Assembly (NCBI GenBank): GCA_934668875.1
Contig: CAKUON010000005.1
Coordinates: forward strand, 118,454-182,453
Reading direction: 5' to 3'
DNA length: 64,000 nt
Source of the DNA: an uncultured Collinsella sp.
GTDB lineage: Bacteria; Actinomycetota; Coriobacteriia; Coriobacteriales; Coriobacteriaceae
The translations under genes and the position numbers were made by a program. The notes beneath the pieces are model-generated. The model searched no databases and was not told the DNA's origin. It was given only the letters and a program-made list of their open reading frames with translations. Of the stretch, positions 1-7,393 are shown in pieces; position 1 is the first letter of the stretch; each line of letters opens with the position of its first letter.

Positions 1-707
1 TCGCGCAGGACCTGCGGCGTGTTCTTACCGGCTGCGATGTTGAGGATCTTGGCGCCGGCGCGAACCTTGGCATGTGCATCGTCGTCGCAGCGCACGACCG
101 TGGCGATGACAGGGATGTCCGCCATGTTGGTGATGTGCTCGACCATCTCGGCAGTGGCGGGGGAGTTGACGACGCAGCCCGCCGCGCCCTGCATCTCGGA
201 GACGGCCGCCATCTGCACGGAGCGCTTGCCGGTGGTGGTGCCGCCGCCCACGCCCACGAAGACCGGGCACTCGGCGACAGTCAGCAGTGCCTGCGTAATG
301 GCCGGCTGCGGCGTGAAAGGGTAGACCGCAAACACGGCGTCGGCGTTGGAGTTGCGGATGACCGCGACGTCGGTGGTGTAGATGAGCGACTTGATGCGGC
401 GGCCGAAGAGCGTGAAGCCGCTGGCCTCCTCGATCTCGTCGGGCATGCGAAGGGCTGCTTTGCGCAGACGCCCATCGATGGGAAGCGGCTCCATGGGGAG
501 CAGCCCGTTGGGGGTGACGGCTACCTGTGGCTCGGTGAATTCGTCGGCGAGCTCGACCTCGGAGAAGTCGACCGAGGCGACGATGTCTTCGTGAACTTCG
601 GCGGGCACATCGATGGGGGCTTGGTCGTTTGCCGCGGCGGGCGTGTCGAAGGAGCTAGTGCCGACGAAGGCGTCGACGCGCTCGTTGAGGTCGTTGAGGT
701 TATCCAT
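1..707 (-). CDS. Conserved TIM-barrel protein, C-terminus cut by window edge
   Basis: The reading frame runs from an ATG at 707 off the left edge, so about 235 N-terminal residues are visible. The first 75 residues are acidic and look disordered; the conserved part begins near LPIDGRLRKAALRMP and contains FTPQPAITQALL, a glycine-rich GVGGGTTTGKRSVQ and repeated strand-helix units (VVNSPATAEMV, IPVIATVV, AGAKILNIAAG) typical of phosphate-binding beta/alpha barrels. I recognise this as a family often labelled 'hydrolase' in Firmicutes and Actinobacteria, with no experimentally defined reaction that I know of, so no substrate is proposed. It is transcribed away from the small membrane gene at 898, and the shared 190-bp gap must hold both promoters. 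Confidence 0.75.
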   Translation of the reverse strand, partial: MDNLNDLNERVDAFVGTSSFDTPAAANDQAPIDVPAEVHEDIVASVDFSEVELADEFTEPQVAVTPNGLLPMEPLPIDGRLRKAALRMPDEIEEASGFTLFGRRIKSLIYTTDVAVIRNSNADAVFAVYPFTPQPAITQALLTVAECPVFVGVGGGTTTGKRSVQMAAVSEMQGAAGCVVNSPATAEMVEHITNMADIPVIATVVRCDDDAHAKVRAGAKILNIAAGKNTPQVLR

Positions 708-897
708 GGAGGCTCGATTCTATGTGATGGTTGCCGGCACATGCAGCCGGAGTTGCGAATGCTAAATCGTTTGACGAGTTGATTTTTCCCCGCTGCGCCC
801 ACCGTTAGACTGAAGGACTGGCGAACGTGAAGGAGCTGTGGTGGCGGGCGTCGAGGTGCTATCTTGAATGTCCCGTTTAAAAGAGAGGTGACGCGGT

Positions 898-1068
898 ATG
901 GAATTGACAGCAATGTTGGGCTCGATTGGCCTGTGTGTGGGCGCAATCGTGGCCGCCGCGGTCATCTACTTCGTGGTCACGGCCATTAAGGGCAAAAGGG
1001 CCGAGCGCAAGGAGCGCGAAGCGCTTAAGCAGCACCGTGACCAGCAGGACAAGCGCGCACGGAGATAG
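898..1068 (+). CDS. Small single-pass membrane protein
   Basis: A 56-residue frame starting at ATG 898 behind a good ribosome site (AGAGAGGTG, 6 nt upstream). Residues about 6-28 form one hydrophobic helix (LGSIGLCVGAIVAAAVIYFV), followed by a highly basic cytoplasmic-type tail rich in K, R, E and Q. Nothing identifies a function; it resembles many short actinobacterial membrane peptides. It lies in tail-to-tail orientation with the methyltransferase gene, 24 bp away. Confidence 0.6.
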   Translation: MELTAMLGSIGLCVGAIVAAAVIYFVVTAIKGKRAERKEREALKQHRDQQDKRARR

Positions 1069-1092
1069 TTTGTTGAGTTTTTGGTCCGTGCG

Positions 1093-2196
1093 CTAGCTGC
1101 GTTTTCGGATCAGGGCGATGTAGAAGCCCTCAAAGTCGCGGCTGGGCGGAATGGTGAGCGTGCCGGGCAGGCCGTTGGCGATGGCCGAGACGCTGCCGGC
1201 AGCGATGGCCTCGGTGAGGGCGTTGCACTCGACGCGCGGCTCCTCGCCTGCTTCCTGGGCGCGGCGCGCTTCGCTTTCGCTCGGCGTGCCGTCGAGGGGG
1301 ATGAGCTCGCAGTCCATGTGCTTGTCGAGGGCCTCTTGCAGGGCGTCCTCGTTTTCCTGCGGCAAGATCGAACAAGTGGAATAGACCAGCGTGCCGCCCG
1401 GTTTGAGGGCACCCATGGCGTGATCAAGAAGCGCGCGCTGCGAACGGGCGCACTTGCCAAGCAGCTGCTCAGTCAGCCCGCGCAAGCTTTTCTCGTTGCC
1501 GCTGATGACGGTGCCCGTGCCGGTACAGGGGGCGTCGAGCAGGATGCGGTCAAAGCGGAAGAACTCGTCGAGCTCGCGTGCATCGATGCGCATGACGGGC
1601 ACGTTTTTGACGCCTTGACGATGGAGATTGGATTCGAGCTTCTCGGCGCGGGGGATGCTCATCTCGCAGGCGGTGAGGTGTGCCTGGCCCTGCGTGAGGG
1701 CGGCGATTTGCGTCGTCTTGCCGCCAGGGGCCGCGCACATGTCCAGGATGTCCTCGCCAGCCCGGGCGCCCAGGACCAACGGAGGCATCATAGACGACAG
1801 ACTCTGCAGGTAGATTTTGCCGTCGCGGTAGATGTCGAGATCCCACAGATCGGAAACCTGGGCCTCGGGCAGGATGAAGGCGTCTGGGTACCAGGTGACG
1901 GGGTTGTGAGCGATGCCGGCGGCATCGAGCGCCGCAGCGATGTCCTCGACGGTTGCCTTGAGCGTGTTGGCGCGCAGCGTGACCGGGCGTGTGGCCGCGG
2001 CGCCGAAGCCCTCGATCATGAGCTCGGCATCGGCGGGCGCATAGGCGCCGGCGACCGTGTCGACCATAAAGCGCGGCAGGTCGGCGGCGGAGTGTTGGGC
2101 GGCAAGCTGGTCGGAAAGCTCGGTAGCAGCAAACTGCCTGAGCTTGAGCTCGGCCTTGACCTGCTTTTTCTGCTTACGACGACGCGGCTTGGACAT
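1093..2196 (-). CDS. NOL1/NOP2/Sun-family RNA (cytosine-C5) methyltransferase
   Basis: The 367-residue protein carries the full signature of the SAM-dependent m5C RNA methyltransferases: SAM-binding DMCAAPGGKTTQ, the motif IV cysteine in LLDAPCTGTGT, and the motif VI nucleophile cysteine in YSTCSILPQENE. It would methylate a cytosine in rRNA or tRNA (RsmB/RsmF-type); the exact target is not readable. The N-terminus is Lys/Arg-rich, fitting RNA contact. The start ATG at 2196 has AAGGAAAG upstream. Its gene follows the tRNA-synthetase gene on the same strand with a gap of 36 bp, so the two may be cotranscribed as a translation unit. Confidence 0.9.
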   Translation of the reverse strand: MSKPRRRKQKKQVKAELKLRQFAATELSDQLAAQHSAADLPRFMVDTVAGAYAPADAELMIEGFGAAATRPVTLRANTLKATVEDIAAALDAAGIAHNPVTWYPDAFILPEAQVSDLWDLDIYRDGKIYLQSLSSMMPPLVLGARAGEDILDMCAAPGGKTTQIAALTQGQAHLTACEMSIPRAEKLESNLHRQGVKNVPVMRIDARELDEFFRFDRILLDAPCTGTGTVISGNEKSLRGLTEQLLGKCARSQRALLDHAMGALKPGGTLVYSTCSILPQENEDALQEALDKHMDCELIPLDGTPSESEARRAQEAGEEPRVECNALTEAIAAGSVSAIANGLPGTLTIPPSRDFEGFYIALIRKRS

Positions 2197-2232
2197 CCGT
2201 CTTTCCTTCCCATTCCATTACATGTCGAGTGT

Positions 2233-4383
2233 TTAGTACTGGCTCTCGTGCTTGCTGAAGAAGTCGAAGCGCGGGGGCAGTGGCTTTACGCGGTGCTCGC
2301 CGGGCTTCTCGCCCAGACTCTCCACAAATTCGTCCGTGGAGGCGAAGATGTTGTCCCAGCTAAAGAAGGCGACCGGGTCAACGTCGAAGTACTCGCAGAT
2401 GAGCTCGCAGCCGGCAGGGACGATGCCGTGCATGAGCACGGTCGCCACGCGCAGCTCGGTAAAGGCGTCGACGAGGGCCTGCGTCATTGCGGCGTTTGCC
2501 TCGTTACCCTCGAGCTTGTTGGCGGCCTTGGAGGCATCGCTCCAGCGCTTGTTGGCGGCGCGCAGGTAGTCGTCGCACACGGCAAGCGCGCGGTGCGTCT
2601 CGAACTTGTACATAGCCTGCTCAAAGGCGAGAGCTGCCTGCTCGGCGGCTTCGACCACGGCGGCAGAGGCCGCACCGGCGGGGATGCAGCCGTTGCGATA
2701 GGGGCTCTCGTCGCCCTCCTTGACGGCGACGCCGTAGAAGCAGCTGCGGGCCAGGCGGTTGAACACGCCGGTCAGCAGCGCGCTCTCCTTAAGGGCCGGA
2801 TCGATGACGCGCTTGTCGTCGCAGGCGCGCACCTCGTTGCCGTCCTTGTCCTTGCCGGTCACGCGGGTGTCGTATGCCTTGGGGCTAAAGCTCACCGGCT
2901 TTTCGGACAGGCCGAGCGACAGCCAGTGCGCGCGCATCTGCTCGCAGGTGTAGTGGTTGAGCAGGTCGTCTGCCGGCGGGGGAGGCGTCTGCGAGGACGA
3001 GCTGGCCTTTTTGCCCATGTAGAGCAGGTGGTAGCAGGCGCTGACGGTGCTCTGCGTGAGGTCCCAGCCCAGGGCCTCCCACATGGCGGTCTGCGCGATG
3101 CAGTAGAAGTAGATGTTGTCCTGACCGATAAACTGGTAGATCTGTGCGTCGTCCGAGCACCACCAGTCGCGCCAGTCGAGCGAGCTGTGCTGGTAGGTGG
3201 GCGCGGGCACCTGCGTGGAATCGGCGGCGGGCTCGCCCATGAGGGCGGCGTCCTGGGCGGCGACACCCTCGGTCACGCCGGCGGCCTTGGCGTCGCGCGC
3301 GAGCACGGTGCGGGTGTAGCTGATGGGCGCCCACAGGCTCTCGGGCCAGCACCAGCAGGTGACGTCGGAAACGCCGTCGACCTGGGGCACCGGGACGCCC
3401 CAGTCGATGTTGCCGGTGATGCGGAAGGGCACGAGCGCCTTGCCGCTGCGGAAGCGCACGCCGCCGTTGGCGAGTACCGCGTGGGCGTCGTCGCGCTCCT
3501 TCCAGCTGGGGAAGGTGACGGTGAAGCTGCTCTTGTTGCCCTCGGGCTCCAGCACGGTGTGCTCGGGGAGCTGATCCTCGACGGCGTCGAAGGCCTCGCG
3601 GAACTTGTTCTGAATGTAGAGCTGAGCCGGCAGCAGCCACTCCTCCATGGTCTTGGAGACCACGGAGCGAACCTGCGGGTTCTGGGCGAGCTTGGCGGTG
3701 TAGGTTTTCATAAAGTCGAGGTAGGCCGGCAGGTCGAAGTAGAGGTTGTCGACCGGGCGCAGCTCGGGCACCTCGCCAGTGAGCTGGCTCTTGGGCGCGA
3801 TGAGCTCCTCGGGCTCAAACTGGTGGCCCAGGTCGCACTCGTCGGCATAGGCCTTCTCGGACTTGCAGCCCTGGATGGGGCAGCGGCCGATGACCTGACG
3901 GCCGTTGAGGAACGTGCCGGCCTTGGCGTCGTAGAACTGCAGCGTGGAACGCTTGGAGATGGTGCCCTGCTCGTGCAGGCGCTTGATAATCTCGGCGGTT
4001 ACCTCGTTGTGAATCTGGACGGCCGGCTCAAGGCCCGAGCCGCCGTAGATGTCGCAGCTGATGTTGTAGTTGTTGAGGGTCGCGGCCTGGCGGGAGTGGT
4101 TGGACTCGACGTACTCGCTAATGGACTTGTCGTAGCCCTCGTTCTCCTTGAGCTTGCGGTAGCTCTCCATGATGGGCGAGCCGTAGCAGTCGGTGCCCGA
4201 GGTGAAGATTACGTTCTCGCGGCCCAGGCGGTCGCGCAGGAAGCGGGCGAAGAAGTCGGCGGGGACAAAGACGCCACCAACGTGGCCGAAGTGCAGGCCT
4301 TTGTTGCCGTAGGGCTCGCCGGCGGTAACGATGGCGCGGCGCGGCCAGCTGGGACGGTCGTTCATGGAGTATTTGGATGCCAT
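2233..4383 (-). CDS. Divergent class I methionyl-tRNA synthetase-like protein
   Basis: A 716-residue class I aminoacyl-tRNA synthetase. The opening GEPYGNKGLHFGHVGG gives the HIGH motif as HFGH (residues 31-34), followed by the MetRS-type GTDCYG and a zinc-knuckle-like segment CPIQGC...ECDLGH. The KMSKS loop appears as KKASSSS near residue 458, unusually far from the N-terminus and without the canonical M-S-K-S order. GTDCYG replaces the usual GTDEHG. The C-terminal helical part resembles an anticodon-binding domain. I chose ATG 4383, which has AAGGAG 5 nt upstream, rather than a longer frame from 4467. It is probably a methionine-tRNA ligase of a subfamily I recall from Firmicutes and Coriobacteriia; a paralogue with altered function is possible. 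Confidence 0.8.
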   Translation of the reverse strand: MASKYSMNDRPSWPRRAIVTAGEPYGNKGLHFGHVGGVFVPADFFARFLRDRLGRENVIFTSGTDCYGSPIMESYRKLKENEGYDKSISEYVESNHSRQAATLNNYNISCDIYGGSGLEPAVQIHNEVTAEIIKRLHEQGTISKRSTLQFYDAKAGTFLNGRQVIGRCPIQGCKSEKAYADECDLGHQFEPEELIAPKSQLTGEVPELRPVDNLYFDLPAYLDFMKTYTAKLAQNPQVRSVVSKTMEEWLLPAQLYIQNKFREAFDAVEDQLPEHTVLEPEGNKSSFTVTFPSWKERDDAHAVLANGGVRFRSGKALVPFRITGNIDWGVPVPQVDGVSDVTCWCWPESLWAPISYTRTVLARDAKAAGVTEGVAAQDAALMGEPAADSTQVPAPTYQHSSLDWRDWWCSDDAQIYQFIGQDNIYFYCIAQTAMWEALGWDLTQSTVSACYHLLYMGKKASSSSQTPPPPADDLLNHYTCEQMRAHWLSLGLSEKPVSFSPKAYDTRVTGKDKDGNEVRACDDKRVIDPALKESALLTGVFNRLARSCFYGVAVKEGDESPYRNGCIPAGAASAAVVEAAEQAALAFEQAMYKFETHRALAVCDDYLRAANKRWSDASKAANKLEGNEANAAMTQALVDAFTELRVATVLMHGIVPAGCELICEYFDVDPVAFFSWDNIFASTDEFVESLGEKPGEHRVKPLPPRFDFFSKHESQY

Positions 4384-4516
4384 GGGACTCCTTCGCGTAT
4401 AGGTGAGGGCGCGGCCGGGCGCGGGGCTCGGCGGCGCGGTGGTCAATTCGTGCATATCGTTCGACATTATCGCACATGCGGGCGGGTGCGTGGCAGGGGC
4501 GCTATCCTAAGATGCT

Positions 4517-5086
4517 ATGAATGAGATTTCCAACATACATGCGTTTGAGGACGAGGATTTTCTGCACGCTTGCTTCGTGTGGGGGATGATCGTGCTTGCG
4601 GTGTTCGCCGCTTGCCTGGTGCCGGTGTTTATGCTGCTGGGCGGGCCTGCGGACTTGGATGCTGCTGACGCGGACGGCTGGACGGCGGTCGTGGGCTGGA
4701 TAGTCGGCTTGACTGCGGTTTCGGCAGCGTCGTTTGCCGTGCACGAGCTGGTGCATGCGGTGCTCTTTAAGTTGTTTGCGCCTGCCGGTGCGCACGTGAC
4801 CTTTGGGGCGAACCGCGAGACGTGCATGATCTATGCCTGCGCTGAGGGCATTGTGTATTCGCGCCTGCGGTATGTGGCGATTTGTCTGGCGCCGACGGTT
4901 GTTTTGACGGTGGCGTTTGCCCTGGGCTTTGCGTTTTCGGGCTATCCGCTGCTGTGTTACCTGGCGGCCGGTCTGCACTTGTCGGGCTGTGTGGGCGACT
5001 GGTATTACGTGCGGACGATTCTGCGCGACCGCCGTATCGTCGCCTGCGAGGACACATCCTTTGGCGTTCGCTTTTTTGGGAAGTAG
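4517..5086 (+). CDS. DUF3267 integral membrane zincin-like protein
   Basis: A 189-residue membrane protein with about four hydrophobic segments. The second and third are separated by HELVH (FAVHELVHAV, about residues 75-84), the zinc-metalloprotease motif, and the distal segment contains LHLSGCVGDW, where an Asp could supply the third ligand. This is the layout of the DUF3267 family, thought to be intramembrane or membrane-associated metalloproteases of unknown substrate. The gene lies divergent from the MetRS-like gene and 57 bp before queH on the same strand. Confidence 0.75.
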   Translation: MNEISNIHAFEDEDFLHACFVWGMIVLAVFAACLVPVFMLLGGPADLDAADADGWTAVVGWIVGLTAVSAASFAVHELVHAVLFKLFAPAGAHVTFGANRETCMIYACAEGIVYSRLRYVAICLAPTVVLTVAFALGFAFSGYPLLCYLAAGLHLSGCVGDWYYVRTILRDRRIVACEDTSFGVRFFGK

Positions 5087-5143
5087 ACGCGATGATTTTT
5101 CTGGGACGGGGATTAAAAAATCATTGTGGGAGAGGAGATGTCG

Positions 5144-5719
5144 ATGAAGCCGTTGCTGCTGCATGCTTGCTGTGCGCCGTGCTCGCTTGAGCCGGTTCGC
5201 TTGCTGCGCGAGGAGGGGTTTGAGCCCACGATTTGCTGGACCAACCCCAATATTCAGCCACGTGATGAATGGCAGCGCCGCTTGGACGAGCTGCGCCGTT
5301 GGTGTGCCGACGGTGGCATCGAGCTCATCGAGGCGGGGGAGGACCGCGAGCGTTGGGAGGTCGGCGTAGCCCCTCTGGCTGCCGATCGCCCTCGCCGCTG
5401 CCGTGCGTGCTATGCCCTGCGCCTGGCCGAGGCGTGCCGCGTTGCCCAGGAGCGCGGGTTTGATTATGTGGGCACAACGCTCGCCGTCTCGCCGTATCAG
5501 CTGTTCGACACCTGTAATGATGTGCTTGAGCGCTTGGCAGCCGCCCGTGGGCTCACCCCGGTGATTCGCGATTTTCGCCCGTACTATCCCGAGGCCACGC
5601 GCCGTTCGCGCGAGTTGGGCATGTATCGACAGAACTACTGCGGCTGTCGCTTCTCTGCTGTTGAGGCGGCCATGGACCGAGCCCGCATCCGCGACGAGCG
5701 CAAAGCCGCCAAAAATTAG
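5144..5719 (+). CDS. queH: Epoxyqueuosine reductase QueH
   Basis: QueH reduces epoxyqueuosine to queuosine in tRNA, the last step of the pathway, and replaces the cobalamin enzyme QueG. The protein (about 191 residues) has the family cysteine sets: LHACCAPCS at the N-terminus, RRCRACYALRL in the middle, and YRQNYCGCRFS near the C-terminus, which hold an iron-sulfur cluster and an adjacent metal site. Two in-frame ATGs (5138 and 5144) follow GGGAGAGGAG; 5144 has the better spacing and removes only two residues. The next gene downstream is queA, which makes its substrate, and tgt lies about 5 kb on. Confidence 0.93.
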   Translation: MKPLLLHACCAPCSLEPVRLLREEGFEPTICWTNPNIQPRDEWQRRLDELRRWCADGGIELIEAGEDRERWEVGVAPLAADRPRRCRACYALRLAEACRVAQERGFDYVGTTLAVSPYQLFDTCNDVLERLAAARGLTPVIRDFRPYYPEATRRSRELGMYRQNYCGCRFSAVEAAMDRARIRDERKAAKN

Positions 5720-5783
5720 CTCACTTGGGCCGACAGCCTGCTAGGATGTAGGGCGGACTTTAGCTATATAAGGAGAATCTGAC

Positions 5784-7001
5784 GTGTCAATGCGTACCGA
5801 TGATTTTGATTACAACCTGCCCGAAGAGCTCATCGCCCAGGCTCCCGCCGAGCCGCGCGATTCCTGCCGTCTGCTGGTGGTGGACCGCAAGGGTTCCGAG
5901 GCTGGAATGCCGCTGGAGCACGGCGGCACCGTCGAGCACCGCATCTTCCGTGACGTTATCGACTACATCGAGCCGGGTGACGTACTCGTCATCAACCAGA
6001 CGCGCGTGATGCCGGCCCGCCTGATCGGCCGCAAGGCCGGCTCGGGCGGCGTGGTCGAGACGCTGCTGCTCAAGCGCCGCGAGGACGTGGATCCGCTGGG
6101 TCATGTTTGGGAGTGCCTGGTCAAGCCGGGCAAGCGCCTCAAGCCCGGCGCTCAGATTGAGTATCGCGCCGGTGGCGCCCATGCGCCCGAGGGGGCTCCC
6201 GTGGTGCTGACGGCCGAGATCGTCGACTTTGTCACCGATAGCCGCGGCGGCCGTCTGGTGCGCTTTGAGCCGGCCGGTTGCAATGCCGCCGGCGAGCCGC
6301 GTACGCTCGACGAGGCCATTCATGCCGCCGGCCATGTGCCGCTGCCGCCCTACATTACCGACTACGAGGGCGACCCCGAGAAGTATCAGACCGTGTACGC
6401 CATGAAGGAGGAGCACTCGGCTGCTGCCCCCACGGCGGGTCTGCACTTCACGCCCGAGCTTATGGCTGCTATCGAGGCCAAGGGCGCGAAGTTTGCCGCC
6501 GTCGAGCTCGAGGTCGGCATCGATACCTTCCGCTTGGTGGAGGAGGACGACCCCACGCAGCACGTGATGCACACCGAGCGCTATCACGTGTCGCAGGAGG
6601 TAGTCGACGCCGTGCATAAGGCCAAGGCCGAGGGCCATCGCGTGATCGCCGTCGGTACCACCGCGGTGCGCTCGCTCGAGAGCGCGTTTGATGCGGACGC
6701 GCCGGTGGCTGACCCGGCCGTGACGGCGCGCTATTTTGAGGGTCGTGAGGACGGGGCCGACACGCTCGGCCGCGGTGACATCGTGGTGCGCGAGAACGCG
6801 ACGACGCAGCTCTACCTCATGCCCGGCTCGACCTATCACGTGGTCGACGCGCTCATCACGAACTTCCATGTGCCGCGCTCTACGCTCATGATGCTCGTGA
6901 GTGCGCTTGCCACCCGTGACCAGATCATGGATGCCTACGCCGCCGCCATCGAAGAGCGTTACCGCTTCTTCAGCTTTGGCGACGCAATGCTCATTTGTTA
7001 G
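5784..7001 (+). CDS. queA: tRNA preQ1(34) S-adenosylmethionine ribosyltransferase-isomerase QueA
   Basis: QueA transfers the ribosyl part of SAM to preQ1 in tRNA to form epoxyqueuosine. The 405-residue product begins DDFDYNLPEELIAQAPAEPRD and contains PARLIGRK, APTAGLHFTPEL and TNFHVPRSTLMMLVSA, all family hallmarks. A GTG at 5784 is preferred over the ATG two codons later because AGGAG ends 8 nt before it. The gene is 64 bp after queH. A perfect 12-bp-stem hairpin begins at the last base of the stop codon (see 7001-7215). Confidence 0.95.
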   Translation: MSMRTDDFDYNLPEELIAQAPAEPRDSCRLLVVDRKGSEAGMPLEHGGTVEHRIFRDVIDYIEPGDVLVINQTRVMPARLIGRKAGSGGVVETLLLKRREDVDPLGHVWECLVKPGKRLKPGAQIEYRAGGAHAPEGAPVVLTAEIVDFVTDSRGGRLVRFEPAGCNAAGEPRTLDEAIHAAGHVPLPPYITDYEGDPEKYQTVYAMKEEHSAAAPTAGLHFTPELMAAIEAKGAKFAAVELEVGIDTFRLVEEDDPTQHVMHTERYHVSQEVVDAVHKAKAEGHRVIAVGTTAVRSLESAFDADAPVADPAVTARYFEGREDGADTLGRGDIVVRENATTQLYLMPGSTYHVVDALITNFHVPRSTLMMLVSALATRDQIMDAYAAAIEERYRFFSFGDAMLIC

Positions 7002-7215
7002 TTACGCGGTTCTACGAACCGCGTAACGGCTCGACGCTGCGCGGGCCGCATTTGGGCAATCTGACGTTCAACTTCAAGGGCGCGACCAGAAGGTCAGCGC
7101 CCTTTCGTTTCGCGTCACCTTGCCTCAAATGCGACCCGCTCGCTGGCTTATGCTCAACCTATGGCGTCATCTCGCTCCAAAGGGGCTTGGCTCGCTCTGG
7201 CGGGTTTTCGCTGTC
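7001..7215 (+). repeat. Intergenic repeat R1, copy 1, headed by a hairpin
   Basis: About 215 bp directly abutting the queA stop codon. It opens with a perfect hairpin (arms GTTACGCGGTTC and GAACCGCGTAAC, 3-nt loop TAC), then GACGCTGCGCGGGCC, then a second hairpin around 7076-7108 (AAGGGCGCGACC...GGTCAGCGCCCTTT followed by CGTTT), which could act as a terminator for queA. The rest matches 10252-10475 almost base for base, including its ending ctcgctctggcgggttttcg. No credible reading frame. Confidence 0.85.
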
Positions 7216-7264
7216 GTTGCCAGGTACTCATTGGGGACGTACTTAAATGAGTGCCTGCAGGATG

Positions 7265-7327
7265 AGAGTGGATAATCTCCCGTTTTTGGCCTGCTTGGGG
7301 GCTCAAAGTGGGAGATTATCCACTCTT
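7265..7327. repeat. Palindromic repeat R2, copy 1
   Basis: Arms AGAGTGGATAATCTCCC and GGGAGATTATCCACTCT enclose a 28-nt non-palindromic loop. The same arms recur at 10561-10630. The element lies downstream of queA and of the convergent coiled-coil gene. Confidence 0.85.
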
Positions 7328-7330
7328 GTC

Positions 7331-7393
7331 ATTGGACTAGTCTTTGGGGACGTTCTTGTTTGACTAGTCGTTTAAGAACGTCCCCAATGGCTA
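7331..7393. repeat. Palindromic repeat R3, copy 1
   Basis: Arms built on GGGGACGTTCTT and AAGAACGTCCCC with ACTAGTC boundaries. It reaches the stop codon of the minus-strand coiled-coil gene, so it may help terminate both convergent transcripts. Related copies are at 10499-10554 and 63677-63718. Confidence 0.8.

Noticed and set aside
1081..4524. A very long open frame (about 1147 codons) on the plus strand.
   Set aside because: It is antisense to the RNA methyltransferase and the MetRS-like gene, both of which have clear motifs and ribosome sites; its predicted protein is low-complexity Val/Gly/Ala/Asp-rich, a by-product of GC-rich coding DNA on the other strand.
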